In this document: positions 37,171 through 46,706 of the stretch, one piece after another
How the letters are laid out: each line of letters opens with the position of its first letter
Position numbering within the stretch: the stretch's first letter is position 1
Source of the DNA: Cognatundibacterium jejuense
GTDB lineage: Bacteria > Pseudomonadota > Gammaproteobacteria > Burkholderiales > Burkholderiaceae_D
Length of the DNA: 64,000 nt
Assembly: GCF_014284255.1 (NCBI RefSeq)
Contig: NZ_JACOFV010000005.1
Coordinates: 1 to 64,000, forward strand
Direction: 5' to 3'
The notes under the pieces: generated by a model
Seen by the model: only the letters and a program-made list of their open reading frames with translations
Database searches by the model: none
Told to the model about the DNA's origin: nothing
Translations under genes and position numbers: made by a program

Positions 37171-38085
37171 CTAGCGAATTTCGCCAACGACCAAATATTC
37201 CAATAATGCTTTTTGTACGTGTAAACGGTTTTCCGCTTCATCCCACACTACCGATTGTGGTCCGTCAATCACGCCTGCAGAAACTTCTTCGCCACGATGG
37301 GCTGGCAGGCAGTGCATGAACAACGCATCAGGATTGGCGCGTGCCATTTTTTCTTCGTCAACGATCCAACCATCAAAGGCTTTCAAACGCGCCAGATTTT
37401 CAGCTTCATAACCCATACTGGTCCAGACATCGGTATTGACCAGGTCAACGCCGGCACAGGCATTCGATGGGTTCTCAAAGACGGTGTATTGCGACGGATC
37501 AGCCGTGACTAAAGACATATCCATGTCATAGCCTTTTGGCGTAGAAATATGCAGATGGAAGTTAAATACTTGCGCCGCCTGCAACCAGGAGTACAGCATA
37601 TTGTTGGCGTCACCGACCCAGGCGACCTTTTTGCCTGTGATCGAACCGCGATGCTCAATATAGGTGAAGACGTCCGCCAGAACCTGACAAGGGTGGTGCT
37701 GATTGGTCAGACCATTAATGACAGGTACGCGGGAATTCGCCGCAAAGCGTTCTATCATTTCCTGCTCAAACGTGCGGATCATGATGATGTCGCACATGCG
37801 TGACATGACTTGCCCTGCATCTTCTACCGGTTCGCCACGACCGAGCTGGCTGTCGCGGGTGTTGAGGTAAATCGCCGCGCCGCCGAGCTGGTGCATGCCA
37901 GCCTCAAAGGAGAGGCGAGTACGGGTGGAATTTTTCTCAAAAACCATGACCAGCGTTCTATCCAATAAAGGATGGTAGGTCTGATAAGCCTTAAACCGTT
38001 GTTTAATGATGCGGGCACGCTGCATCACATATTCGAACTCGGTGAGCGTGAAGTCGGAGAATTGCAGGAAGTGTTTGATAGCCAT
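37171..38085 (-). CDS. argF: Ornithine carbamoyltransferase
   Basis: A 304-residue enzyme that makes citrulline from ornithine and carbamoyl phosphate. The carbamoyl phosphate site STRTRLSFE is at about residues 53-61, HPCQVLADVFT holds further ligands, and MHCLPAHRGEEVS carries the active-site Cys. The length is standard for the family. It is upstream of argG on the same strand, and the two are probably cotranscribed or co-regulated by arginine supply. Confidence 0.97.
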   Translation of the reverse strand: MAIKHFLQFSDFTLTEFEYVMQRARIIKQRFKAYQTYHPLLDRTLVMVFEKNSTRTRLSFEAGMHQLGGAAIYLNTRDSQLGRGEPVEDAGQVMSRMCDIIMIRTFEQEMIERFAANSRVPVINGLTNQHHPCQVLADVFTYIEHRGSITGKKVAWVGDANNMLYSWLQAAQVFNFHLHISTPKGYDMDMSLVTADPSQYTVFENPSNACAGVDLVNTDVWTSMGYEAENLARLKAFDGWIVDEEKMARANPDALFMHCLPAHRGEEVSAGVIDGPQSVVWDEAENRLHVQKALLEYLVVGEIR

Positions 38086-38479
38086 AAATAAAAACGGGCA
38101 GCATTTAAAGTTGCCGCCACTGGTCGTAACTGCTTAATTATAAGGGATTAAAATCACTTTCCCATATTAAATTCTGGGAATATCGAATTTCAACAGTATT
38201 TTGCTTTGTTTGAATAAAAAAAATCCAGCAAGGGGATAAATTTAACACAGACGTTTTAACTTAGCCTGATTTGTTAATTTTCGTCAATTAGTAAAAAAAC
38301 GTAAATCTACTTGATAATCTTGTAATTCTGTCAGTGTTTAGTTGCTGCATCGTATTTATAATGGCTACTCTGTATCAACAAAAAGCATCTGTTTTACTGT
38401 AGTTGTCTATGTAGTTGTCTATTGTGGACATGACTCCAGGCAGATACCTTCAACAATATTTTAATTTCATCTATCTACT
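38086..38479. other. Intergenic region with a short tandem repeat
   Basis: About 390 bp between the divergent argF gene and the acetylation cluster. It should hold both promoters. GTAGTTGTCTAT occurs twice in tandem at 38399-38422. No coding frame or RNA gene is seen. Confidence 0.55.
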
Positions 38480-39139
38480 ATGAGCGCACTTTTAGCCGGA
38501 CTGACCGTCCTGATTATCGGCGATAGCCACATGTCTACACCAGATTATCTGATCACGACTTTGCACGATGACTTGATGAATAAAGGTGCTGTTGTCTATT
38601 CGTTCGGTGCTTGTGGGGTGGCAGCGGGAGAATGGATGGTGAAGACCCAATCTTCCTGCGGTGGTGCAGAGCGGATTAAAGATGGCCCGGTTGAGGTGAA
38701 AAGCGGCCAGGACGCCATGACGCGTCCATTTAATGAATTGGTTAAAACTTACAAACCAAATCTGGTCGTTGTTGTGAATGCCGATACCATGGCTTCATAC
38801 AATCAGCCAGAATTGCAAAAAAACTGGATCTGGCAACAGGTTTCGCGTTTAACTAAAGGCATTAAAAAGAACGAAGTGAGCTGCGTCTGGGTTGGCCCGG
38901 CATGGGGAACCGAAGGTGGCAAGTTCGGTAAAACTTATGCACGTGCTAAGGAAATGTCTGGCTACCTGTCAGAAATCGTTTCTCCATGTACTTATGTTGA
39001 TTCTCTGAGCTTTTCTCAGCCAGGTGAATGGGGCACGATCGATGGCCAGCATTTCGACGGCGCCGGTTATAAATCCTGGGGTTCAGCAATTGGAAACTTT
39101 ATTTCTTCCCCAACAGTTTTGAAAACAATTAAGCATTAA
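38480..39139 (+). CDS. SGNH/GDSL-type hydrolase at the head of the acetylation cluster
   Basis: A 219-residue SGNH hydrolase-like protein. Block I is VLIIGDSHMS (Ser near residue 16), and the catalytic Asp/His pair is in DGQHFDGAGY near residue 194. It begins almost directly with the first strand: MSALLAGL is too short for a normal signal peptide, and an in-frame stop (TAA) lies just upstream, so export is uncertain. Related proteins head polysaccharide O-acetylation clusters such as the wssFGHI genes of cellulose acetylation. It probably acts on acetyl groups of an exopolysaccharide with the three genes that follow. Confidence 0.8.
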   Translation: MSALLAGLTVLIIGDSHMSTPDYLITTLHDDLMNKGAVVYSFGACGVAAGEWMVKTQSSCGGAERIKDGPVEVKSGQDAMTRPFNELVKTYKPNLVVVVNADTMASYNQPELQKNWIWQQVSRLTKGIKKNEVSCVWVGPAWGTEGGKFGKTYARAKEMSGYLSEIVSPCTYVDSLSFSQPGEWGTIDGQHFDGAGYKSWGSAIGNFISSPTVLKTIKH

Positions 39140-39149
39140 TATCTGAATG

Positions 39150-39188
39150 ACGCATCGGCTCTGATCCAGAGCTGATGCGTTTTAATTT
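39150..39188 (+). terminator. Hairpin between the SGNH and algF-like genes
   Basis: ACGCATCGGCTCT (39150-39162) pairs with AGAGCTGATGCGT (39168-39180), with one mismatch, followed by TTTAATTT. It suggests that the SGNH gene may be transcribed separately from, or attenuated before, the algF-algI-algJ group. Confidence 0.6.
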
Positions 39189-39329
39189 CAATAGTCGTTC
39201 GACGCCTGAATTTATCGTTCACTTCATCGTTGTTTGCCTGGCATTAAGTAAAAAAATCTGGCCGTCATGCTGATCTGATGTTATAGCGACGACCGTGACG
39301 AAAACTACTCCAATTATTGATTCGAAAAA

Positions 39330-39986
39330 ATGAAAAAACTGATACTGACCTGTATTGCGACTATGTGTTCAATGGCTGCTTATGCGGATAATCCTTTGTA
39401 TGAAACGGGTCCAGGGCAGGATTCTTCTTTCGTCCGTTTTTTAAACGCTAGCGGCGATAAAGCGATGGTAGTAAATGGATCAGCTAAAGTAAATTTAGAC
39501 GCTAAAACAGAAGGGCGTGTTTCACGTTTCTATCCCGTAAAAGCAGGTGAAAAATTAACAGCAACGGTGCAAGTTGGCGCAGTCAAAACGTCCGTCGAAG
39601 TTACGGCGAAACCGGGTGAATTCGTTACCGTTGCGATTGTGAATAAAGGCGCAGCATTGGAAAGTATGTTGGTACGCGAAACACCGACCGATTTCAATGC
39701 CATGCGTGCATCCATTTCTTTGATGAATGTCGATGCGAGTTGTGCTGCCGCTGGCCTGACTGGTGGCGCCAAAAATGCCATGATATTTGAAGCGGTTAAG
39801 CCGGCGACCACAACGCGCCGCCTGGTCAATCCCGTAAGTCTGACTGTGCAGGCTAATTGCGGCGGCGAGGCAGCAGGTGCTATGGTCGATATGTCGCAAT
39901 TGCAGGCGGGAGAGCGTTACAGCGTGATTGTTATTCCTGCTAAAAAAGGTCGCCAAGCGTTCTTTGTACGCGATTCCACTTCCTAA
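39330..39986 (+). CDS. algF: AlgF-like alginate/exopolysaccharide O-acetylation protein
   Basis: A 218-residue precursor with a signal peptide (MKKLILTCIATMCSMAAYA) and the AlgF N-terminal pattern LYETGPGQDSSFVRFLNASG. It has two beta-sandwich-like halves. AlgF is a periplasmic partner that helps pass acetyl groups from the membrane protein AlgI to the transferases AlgJ/AlgX in Pseudomonas. WssG plays the same role in cellulose acetylation. Here it is followed by algI- and algJ-type genes with short gaps. Confidence 0.88.
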   Translation: MKKLILTCIATMCSMAAYADNPLYETGPGQDSSFVRFLNASGDKAMVVNGSAKVNLDAKTEGRVSRFYPVKAGEKLTATVQVGAVKTSVEVTAKPGEFVTVAIVNKGAALESMLVRETPTDFNAMRASISLMNVDASCAAAGLTGGAKNAMIFEAVKPATTTRRLVNPVSLTVQANCGGEAAGAMVDMSQLQAGERYSVIVIPAKKGRQAFFVRDSTS

Positions 39987-40006
39987 TCTGAGTCAGCGTA
40001 TTTACC

Positions 40007-41404
40007 ATGGTATTTGCATCTTTAGAGTTTCTGACGCTCTTTTTACCGCTTTTTTTTGCGTTTTATCTGATCACGCCTCAGCGATTTCGTAACCATACCT
40101 TACTGATCGGTAGCTGGTTATTTTATGCGTGGTGGACGCCGAAATTTTTATTGCTGATCATTGCCTTGACTATCCTGGCATGGGGTGCGGCGATATTGAT
40201 CGATAAAGCATATGACGAGCGTTTAAAAACTCGCCTGATGGTGGCGACCATCGTATTAAATCTGGCATCGCTGGTTTGGTATAAGTACACCAATATGGTC
40301 ATTGCCTCTCTCAATACGATATTGACCGGACATGATTTGCCGGAGATACCATGGGTCAAGCTGATGTTACCAATCGGCTTGTCGTTCACAGTGTTGCATG
40401 CTATTTCTTATGTCGTCGATGTCCGTCGTAAAACGGTACCGGCGCAATACAGCATCATTTCTTTTAGTGCATACATGGCGATGTTCCCGCATCTGATTGC
40501 GGGGCCTATCGTACGTTATAAAATCATCGATAAAGAACTACGGGAACGCGTCTTTTCTTTAGATAAATTCAGCTTGGGGGTGCGGCGTTTTATGATCGGC
40601 TTTTCTATGAAAGTGCTGATCGCTGATACGCTGGTACCGGTGGTGACTTTGGTTTTTGGATTGAAGAATCCGAGTTTCCAGGATGCATGGGTCGGTTGTA
40701 TCGCCTATACGTTCCAATTGTATTTTGACTTCGCAGGTTATAGTGCCATGGCGATTGGTCTGGGCTTGATGCTGGGTTTTGATTTTGCCGAAAACTTTAA
40801 TCATCCCTACCTCGCCGTGTCGATTCAGGATTTCTGGCGGCGTTGGCACATGACCTTATCGTCCTGGCTGCGCGATTATTTGTACATCAGCCTCGGTGGG
40901 AATCGCAAGGGTGCGGGCCGTACCTATGTGAATCTGATGTTAACCATGGCGATTGGCGGCCTGTGGCATGGTGGCGATAACTGGAATTATCTGATCTGGG
41001 GTTTTATCCAGGGCGCTGCTTTGTGTTGCGATCGTGCGTTCACTCAGCGTGGATTGTCGATGCCCAATTATGCTTCGCGCACCTTAACCATGTTGACGGT
41101 CATGTTTGCCTGGACGGTATTCCGCGCGTCTGGTTTTGATCATGCGCTGGATATGTGGGCTGGTCAGTTAGGTTTGCACGGCATGGCGATGGCGGACGAA
41201 GTGATTTTGGCTTTACGACCAAGTATCTTGCTCACCTTTGCGATTGGTCTGATCTGCGTAATTTATCCAGCAACGCCTATCGGTAAACGCGGCGGATTAG
41301 GCATCATGAGCTGGAGCATGGTGTGGCCAGTCATCACATTCGCGTATGCGATTGTCGTGCTGGCAGGACAAAAAGCCATTCCGTTTTTATACTTTCAGTT
41401 TTAA
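40007..41404 (+). CDS. algI: MBOAT-family O-acyltransferase (AlgI-like)
   Basis: A 465-residue integral membrane protein with about 11 hydrophobic segments. MBOAT hallmarks include DFWRRWHMTLSSWLRDYLYI near residue 278 and the catalytic His in GGLWHGGDNWNYLIWG near 325. It moves acetyl groups from cytoplasmic acetyl-CoA across the inner membrane for polysaccharide O-acetylation. It starts 20 bp after algF and its stop is 9 bp before the next gene, a clear operon. Confidence 0.94.
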   Translation: MVFASLEFLTLFLPLFFAFYLITPQRFRNHTLLIGSWLFYAWWTPKFLLLIIALTILAWGAAILIDKAYDERLKTRLMVATIVLNLASLVWYKYTNMVIASLNTILTGHDLPEIPWVKLMLPIGLSFTVLHAISYVVDVRRKTVPAQYSIISFSAYMAMFPHLIAGPIVRYKIIDKELRERVFSLDKFSLGVRRFMIGFSMKVLIADTLVPVVTLVFGLKNPSFQDAWVGCIAYTFQLYFDFAGYSAMAIGLGLMLGFDFAENFNHPYLAVSIQDFWRRWHMTLSSWLRDYLYISLGGNRKGAGRTYVNLMLTMAIGGLWHGGDNWNYLIWGFIQGAALCCDRAFTQRGLSMPNYASRTLTMLTVMFAWTVFRASGFDHALDMWAGQLGLHGMAMADEVILALRPSILLTFAIGLICVIYPATPIGKRGGLGIMSWSMVWPVITFAYAIVVLAGQKAIPFLYFQF

Positions 41405-41413
41405 GGAAAAAAC

Positions 41414-42559
41414 ATGAGCGAATCTTTTTCCTTTGACGCCAAAATAGCGGGTCCATGGCGCTATGTTCCGGCCGTATCCTTTGCTGCCATCATGCTGACC
41501 GGTCTGGTTGTCAGTGTTTCTTCTTTAATGAATGTGTCGCAAAAGACATGGCAAGAGATGGCACCTGTACAACGTATTGTGCAAGGTGAGTCGACTCGTC
41601 GCTTCACCACGCAGTTAAATGAGCATTTTTTGTGGAGTAAGCCATTCGCCAAAATTCAGCGTGCAGTAGATTGGAACATTGCACGTGATACGGGCGCCGC
41701 GGTCAGTGTAGGATGCACAGATTGGTTTTTTCTGAATGACGAGTTGAACACCTTTGATGGTGGCGCACAAAATGCGAATGCACGTGCTTACATGGTGCAG
41801 CAAGTCGCACATCTGCTCAAACAACGTGGCGTGAGTCTGATGGTCGCAGTTGTACCTGACAAAACCCGTATAGAGCAAGAACATCTGTGTGGGGTTCATC
41901 GACCAGCAGCATTTGCACAGCGCGCCGAAATGTGGATCAATAGCCTTAGAAAGAATCAGGTTGAAGTCATCGACCTGCGCGAAGCACTGGAGTCAGTCAA
42001 AGCAGAGCGTTATTACCGTACCGATTCACATTGGAATGAAACCGGTGCTGATGCCGCAGCACTGGCGATCGCGCGGCGATTGCAAGATTTACAGTTGGCA
42101 GATAAAACCGATTTAAAACCAGCACCTGGTGCGATTAAAACCGTTACCGAAGAACGCCCCGGTGATTTGTTCCGTGTATCCAATCTAGAAGGCGTGCCGC
42201 TGTGGTTGCGTCCACCAGTTGAAAAAGTCGCCAATAGTACCGTCGCCCCCGTCGTTAATAAGAGTGATGATTTGTTTGGTGACGGCGGTCTACCATCGAT
42301 CGCTTTGGTGGGAACTTCATTTAGCCTGCGTGGCAATTTTGTGCCGTTTATGAGCCAACATCTGGGCGTACCAGTCGCTAATCTGGCAAAAGACGGCGGC
42401 GATTTTGACGGCGCGGCGATGACTTATCTGCAAAGTAAAGCGTTTCAGCAGGAACCACCTAAAGTTGTGATTTGGGAAGTACCTGAACGTATGCTGCAAA
42501 AACCGTTTAAAGAGAGTGAACGACAATGGTTGGAGAAGTTGAAACAGGGGCAGCTTTGA
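41414..42559 (+). CDS. AlgJ/AlgX-like SGNH O-acetyltransferase
   Basis: A 381-residue protein with an N-terminal membrane anchor or uncleaved signal (about residues 19-39) and a periplasmic AlgX/AlgJ-type SGNH domain. The segment VGCTDWFFLNDELNTFDGG and the catalytic Asp-x-His of YRTDSHWNETGADAAA are visible. The Ser is probably in ALVGTSFSLRG. It transfers acetyl groups to the exopolysaccharide after AlgI/AlgF delivery. AAGGA precedes the start. The polymer acted on is unknown, because no polysaccharide synthase lies in the window. Confidence 0.88.
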   Translation: MSESFSFDAKIAGPWRYVPAVSFAAIMLTGLVVSVSSLMNVSQKTWQEMAPVQRIVQGESTRRFTTQLNEHFLWSKPFAKIQRAVDWNIARDTGAAVSVGCTDWFFLNDELNTFDGGAQNANARAYMVQQVAHLLKQRGVSLMVAVVPDKTRIEQEHLCGVHRPAAFAQRAEMWINSLRKNQVEVIDLREALESVKAERYYRTDSHWNETGADAAALAIARRLQDLQLADKTDLKPAPGAIKTVTEERPGDLFRVSNLEGVPLWLRPPVEKVANSTVAPVVNKSDDLFGDGGLPSIALVGTSFSLRGNFVPFMSQHLGVPVANLAKDGGDFDGAAMTYLQSKAFQQEPPKVVIWEVPERMLQKPFKESERQWLEKLKQGQL

Positions 42560-42587
42560 AGCGTATCGACGCTTTCTGAGAGGTTCT

Positions 42588-42643
42588 GTAGGGCGGGTGC
42601 GCACCGCCAGCCAACGCGATGGCAGGAGATGCACCCACCCTAC
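42588..42643. repeat. REP-like long inverted repeat
   Basis: GTAGGGCGGGTGC (42588-42600) pairs with GCACCCACCCTAC (42631-42643), apart from one position, with about 30 nt between the arms. Partial arms of similar type, GGGGTGGGTGTAACCC near 58553 and GGCACCCACCC near 29488, suggest a dispersed family. Confidence 0.7.
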
Positions 42644-42657
42644 GAGTCTTTACAACA

Positions 42658-43572
42658 TCAATGTGGTTTATAACCCATTGTCTGTTGAGATTCGTGTACC
42701 AACTGTTCAAACATCTGGTGCCGCATCGGCGAGATTGCGCCGCTTTTTACAGCCTCTAAAATCGCACAATTTGGTTCGGCATGGTGGTGGCAGTTGTAGA
42801 ATTTACAGTTTCCCAGATGCGGCAAAAATTCCGGAAATGCGCGTTCCAGCATGCCTTCGCTTAAGTGATGCAAGCCAAATTCCTGAAAGCCGGGTGAATC
42901 AATTACATACGAATTCTCGTCCATGTGATACAGACGTGTAAATGTGGTTGTATGTTTTCCGGTGTCTAATGCCGCAGAGATCTCGCGCGTAGCGATTTCT
43001 GCGTCGGGTATCAGCAAATTGATCAGAGAAGATTTACCCATCCCCGATTGACCAATCAGAATAGTACTTTGGCCTTGCATTAGTTTGGTCAGGAGCGAGC
43101 GGGTGCCTTCCGGATCGCCTTTAGCTGAAACCTCATGCACCGGATAGCCCAGTTTGGCGTACAAACCAACGCGCTGACGGGCTTTTTCCAGCGATTCAGT
43201 CACGTCGACTTTGTTCAGAATTAAATGCGGCTTAATGCCAGACGATTCCGCAGCAACTAAGGCACGCGATACCAGATCATCGGTAAAGCTAGGTTCGGTG
43301 GCGACCACAATCAAGAGTTGTGTCAAGTTTGCCGCCAGCATCTTAGATTTGTACTGGTCAGAGCGGTACAGCAAAGTTTTGCGGTCGGTGATCGCTTCGA
43401 TGACGCCTTGATTTTTGGACGTGAGGGCAAATTCCACAATATCACCAACGGAGACATCGCTTTTTTTTCCGCGTGTGACGCAATGCAGTTTTTGCTGGCT
43501 GCCGTCAATCTCGGCCTGAATCAGATAATGGCGGCCATGCGCAGCAATGACCAGACCTTGCAAACGTGCCAT
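42658..43572 (-). CDS. rsgA: Ribosome small subunit-dependent GTPase A
   Basis: A 304-residue circularly permuted GTPase: an N-terminal OB-fold, then G4 (NKVDV) before G1 ([14 protein letters not shown]) and G3 (DSPGFQEFG), and a C-terminal zinc knuckle [20 protein letters not shown]. RsgA checks the maturing 30S subunit and releases RbfA. Its ATG overlaps the stop codon of the phhB-type gene by one base (TGATG at 43570-43574), so translation is probably coupled. Confidence 0.96.
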   Translation of the reverse strand: MARLQGLVIAAHGRHYLIQAEIDGSQQKLHCVTRGKKSDVSVGDIVEFALTSKNQGVIEAITDRKTLLYRSDQYKSKMLAANLTQLLIVVATEPSFTDDLVSRALVAAESSGIKPHLILNKVDVTESLEKARQRVGLYAKLGYPVHEVSAKGDPEGTRSLLTKLMQGQSTILIGQSGMGKSSLINLLIPDAEIATREISAALDTGKHTTTFTRLYHMDENSYVIDSPGFQEFGLHHLSEGMLERAFPEFLPHLGNCKFYNCHHHAEPNCAILEAVKSGAISPMRHQMFEQLVHESQQTMGYKPH

Positions 43573-43922
43573 CAGGAAAAGCTCTGCTCAAAAACCGCAT
43601 CAATCTTAGCCGCGCAGATAAAGTCATTGACTGAAATGCCGCCTTTGCCGTCATTCACAGTGTGTGTATCGAATTTGATCACGCAACGGTTATAGGTAAC
43701 GACTAATTCTGGGTGATGATCTTCGGCGTGAATGACGTAGGCAATCGCGTTAATAAACGACAGCGTTTCGTAATAGTTTTTGAAGTTGTATGTTTTAACG
43801 ATGCGTGGGCCATCTTGCTCCCAACCTGGTGTCGCTGCGAAATAGGGCGCCAGCTTGGAATCAGCCAGGCCAGTTTCAGTATGCTGAGATTTGATCGCAA
43901 GTAAATCTGTGGTCTTAATCAT
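43572..43922 (-). CDS. phhB: Pterin-4a-carbinolamine dehydratase
   Basis: A 116-residue protein of the PCD/DCoH family that recycles the 4a-hydroxy-tetrahydrobiopterin formed by aromatic amino acid hydroxylases. The active-site signature [16 protein letters not shown] is at about residues 66-81. It is cotranscribed with rsgA downstream through a one-base overlap. No phenylalanine hydroxylase gene is in the window. Confidence 0.92.
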   Translation of the reverse strand: MIKTTDLLAIKSQHTETGLADSKLAPYFAATPGWEQDGPRIVKTYNFKNYYETLSFINAIAYVIHAEDHHPELVVTYNRCVIKFDTHTVNDGKGGISVNDFICAAKIDAVFEQSFS

Positions 43923-43969
43923 GGTGTCTTCCTTTATTTGCTTATTTCTTACTTATTTTAAAACTCGTT

Positions 43970-45241
43970 TCAGGCTGTCAGCAATTTGCTGATGCGAACG
44001 CTCGCTGGTGGGTGAGAATCATAAAATGCCGAGTGCAGCGGGTCTGGCGTCAATGTCGATGCATTATCTTCATACAGTTTGACCAGCGCTGCAACCAGGT
44101 CATTTGCATTGGTGTGATGGGCAGCAAATGCATCGGCTTCAAATTCGTGTTTGCGGGAACTGATCGAGGTCAGTGGCGAAAACAAAAAGGTAAAGACAGG
44201 CAAGCTCAGCATAAACAAGATCAGTGCCATCGCATCATTTTTTGCCAGTAACATAGGATCAACACCCAGTCCAGTATAAAACCAGACTTGCTGTTTCAGA
44301 TAACCAAGCAATGCTAAAAATACCAGCGACACACCAAAAATCACCACCATGCGTTTGACGATGTGTTTGAGCTTAAAGTGCCCCAATTCATGCGCCAGTA
44401 CAGCTTCGATTTCTTCTGGTGCCAGGCGGGCAATCAGCGTATCAAAAAACACAATGCGCTTCGCGGCGCCAAAACCTGAAAAATAGGCATTGCCATGCGC
44501 GCTACGCTTGGAGCCATCCATCACAAACAAGCCTTTGGAGGCAAACCCCACGCGTTGCATCAAACCCTCAATGCGGCTACGCAGACTGTCGTCTTCTAAT
44601 GGTGTAAATTTATTAAAAATCGGTGCAATCACACTAGGGTAAATCAACATCATCAACAGTTGAAAACCACTCCAGACTACCCAAGCGTACAGCCACCATA
44701 GCGCACCGGACTTATCCATCAGAGTCAATACCACCCAGATCAAAGGCAAACCAATTACTGCTCCCAAGGCGGTGCTTTTCAGCATATCACCGAAAAACAG
44801 GGCAGGAGTCATCTTATTAAAGCCAAACTTTTGTTCCAGCACAAATTGTGAGTAATACGAAAATGGCAAATCCAGTAATCCGCTGACAACAGCAAATGCC
44901 GCCAACAAGCCAATTTGATACAGCATGCCTGGGCCAGTCAGATTGAGTACCAGCACCGACAAGAGTTGCAGTCCACCAAACAAAGTAAAACCCATCAGCA
45001 CTACAGCGTTAAAAAGCAGCGAAACCAAGCCGAATTTAGTCTTGGCGATGCTGTAATCAGCCGCCTTCTGATGCGCTTCCAGGGGGATTTTAGACGCGAA
45101 TTCTGGTGGTACTGCAGCGCGATGCTGGAGGATGTGACGAATCTGGCGCGAGCCCAGCCAGAACTGCACAATAAGGGTCATCAGCAGAAAGCCGATGAAG
45201 AAAACCGAAAAGGTAACTGAATTCATGGGAAAATGTGGCAT
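43970..45241 (-). CDS. M48-family membrane zinc metallopeptidase (Ste24-like)
   Basis: A 423-residue protein with several membrane helices and the zinc motif HELGH in AVLAHELGHFKLKH (about residues 283-296). The third ligand Glu lies in SSRKHEFEADAFA near residue 360. Ste24/CAAX-protease-like M48 enzymes cleave membrane or membrane-proximal proteins; bacterial members help with envelope quality control. The start may be ATG at 45241 or the ATG five codons later (MNSVTF). It is upstream of, and codirectional with, phhB-rsgA, 47 bp away, and divergent from orn. Confidence 0.92.
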   Translation of the reverse strand: MPHFPMNSVTFSVFFIGFLLMTLIVQFWLGSRQIRHILQHRAAVPPEFASKIPLEAHQKAADYSIAKTKFGLVSLLFNAVVLMGFTLFGGLQLLSVLVLNLTGPGMLYQIGLLAAFAVVSGLLDLPFSYYSQFVLEQKFGFNKMTPALFFGDMLKSTALGAVIGLPLIWVVLTLMDKSGALWWLYAWVVWSGFQLLMMLIYPSVIAPIFNKFTPLEDDSLRSRIEGLMQRVGFASKGLFVMDGSKRSAHGNAYFSGFGAAKRIVFFDTLIARLAPEEIEAVLAHELGHFKLKHIVKRMVVIFGVSLVFLALLGYLKQQVWFYTGLGVDPMLLAKNDAMALILFMLSLPVFTFLFSPLTSISSRKHEFEADAFAAHHTNANDLVAALVKLYEDNASTLTPDPLHSAFYDSHPPASVRISKLLTA

Positions 45242-45265
45242 TCGTAAAAAAGCTAAGGAAGAATT

Positions 45266-45853
45266 ATGTCACAAGCTACCGACATTCAAGCAAACACTAA
45301 CACTACAATCCGCCCAAATGAGATGAATCTGATCTGGGTCGACATGGAAATGACCGGTTTAGAGCCAGATACTGACAAAATCATTGAAGTGGCGGTCGTG
45401 GTTACAGACTCACAATTGAATGTATTGGCAGAAGGTCCGGTGTTTGTTATCCATCAATCTGACGAAACGCTGGATAAAATGGATGCCTGGAACAAAGGCA
45501 CCCACGGTCGTTCCGGTTTAATCGATAAAGTGAAGGCATCCACAGTCACTGAAGCTGAAGCTGAGCAAGCACTGATAGAGTTTTTAAAACCTTACGTGCC
45601 AGCCGGTAAATCACCAATGTGCGGAAATACCATCGGTCAGGACCGCCGTTTCATGGTGCGCGGCATGCCAAAACTGGAAGCGTATTTCCATTATCGCAAT
45701 TTGGACGTGTCGACGCTCAAAGAGCTTTGCCGCCGTTGGAAGCCGGAATTGTTGGCGGGTTTTAAGAAGCAGCAGAAGCACACAGCACTGGCTGATATTG
45801 TTGAATCGATCGAAGAATTAAAATACTACCGTCAGCATTTTATTAAAGAATAA
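45266..45853 (+). CDS. orn: Oligoribonuclease
   Basis: A 195-residue DEDDh 3'-5' exonuclease that degrades RNA dinucleotides, including pGpG from cyclic-di-GMP breakdown. Motifs are [12 protein letters not shown] (Asp and Glu), [10 protein letters not shown] (Asp) and [14 protein letters not shown] (His and Asp). The family sequence starts about 20 residues after the annotated ATG, so the N-terminus is slightly long. An AAGGAAG site lies upstream. Two GGDEF proteins in the window make its role in cyclic-di-GMP turnover relevant. Confidence 0.95.
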   Translation: MSQATDIQANTNTTIRPNEMNLIWVDMEMTGLEPDTDKIIEVAVVVTDSQLNVLAEGPVFVIHQSDETLDKMDAWNKGTHGRSGLIDKVKASTVTEAEAEQALIEFLKPYVPAGKSPMCGNTIGQDRRFMVRGMPKLEAYFHYRNLDVSTLKELCRRWKPELLAGFKKQQKHTALADIVESIEELKYYRQHFIKE

Positions 45854-45861
45854 GGTAAATT

Positions 45862-45889
45862 TTTTGTAGCCACTATTTTGTAGCCACTA
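45862..45889. repeat. 14-bp tandem duplication downstream of orn
   Basis: TTTTGTAGCCACTA occurs twice in direct tandem (45862-45875 and 45876-45889), nine bases after the orn stop. Confidence 0.9.
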
Positions 45890-45973
45890 TTCAATGAACC
45901 CTTCTCCCGTGAATGCAAGATCACATGATGGGGTAGGGATGCGGGGAGTTGAGGCGTCCTACATCAGATTGTA

Positions 45974-46000
45974 AAAAAGCGCCGACATCGGCGCTTTTTT
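45974..46000. terminator. Rho-independent terminator downstream of orn
   Basis: GCGCCG (45979-45984) pairs with CGGCGC (45989-45994), flanked by A and T runs, so it can act in both directions. Confidence 0.82.
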
Positions 46001-46101
46001 ACTGGTAGGGAGTATTTAAATCCATGCTCTTGTAAAGCTTATTTCATCAAGACATTAAGAAAAAATTGAAGGATACTCCCCCATGTTGGCGTCAAACCTA
46101 A

Positions 46102-46458
46102 TTAAACACCCAACAATTCAACTTCAAAAATCAAGGTCGCGTTTGGTGGAATTACACCGCCTGCGCCGCGTGGGCCGTAGCCTAAGCTCGACGGGATAGT
46201 CAGGATACGTGTGCCGCCAATTTTCATGCCTTGTACGCCTTCATCCCAGCCCTTGATCACATGACCAGCACCAAGTGGGAAGGAGAATGGGTCACTGCGG
46301 TCTTTGCTGGAATCAAATTTTTTGCCAGCGCTGCCATCAGGATTTTGCAACCAGCCTGTGTAATGCACTACAACGTGGTTGCCCGCTTGTGCTTCTGCGC
46401 CTTCGCCAACAACTTTATCTTCGTATTGCAAACCGCTTACGGTAGTGATCGTGCTCAT
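46102..46458 (-). CDS. FKBP-type peptidyl-prolyl cis-trans isomerase
   Basis: A 118-residue single-domain FKBP. The conserved VVHYTGWLQNPDGSAGKKFD, then FSFPLGAGHVIKGWDEGVQG, and the C-terminal SLGYGPRGAGGVIPPNATLI with FEVELL show the full drug-binding pocket. It lacks a signal peptide, so it acts in the cytoplasm as a folding helper. It stands alone, convergent with orn. Confidence 0.96.
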   Translation of the reverse strand: MSTITTVSGLQYEDKVVGEGAEAQAGNHVVVHYTGWLQNPDGSAGKKFDSSKDRSDPFSFPLGAGHVIKGWDEGVQGMKIGGTRILTIPSSLGYGPRGAGGVIPPNATLIFEVELLGV

Positions 46459-46706
46459 GGGATTCCTTTAATCTCGAAAAAAAGTGGGGCAATTGTAGAA
46501 CAAAATTCCTGTTATCGCTTTTATTTACGATGCAATTGCGCTGATCGCGCTCTTAATAACGGCTTTATTTCTCAAATGAAATAAATTGCTTATCGAATTA
46601 TCATTAAAAAATGGCGAAAAATAAGAAAACTATAAGCTTAATCAAACACTATCGGTCTATGCACGGTAAAATGCTGGCTTATTTCTTTTATTAGCGGTCT
46701 TTGTTC

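Noticed and set aside
38480-42559. Alginate biosynthesis cluster
   Set aside because: Only acetylation genes are present; alginate synthase, epimerase and export genes are absent.
42597-42941. Plus-strand frame opposite rsgA
   Set aside because: It is antisense to the well-supported rsgA coding region and the REP-like repeat.
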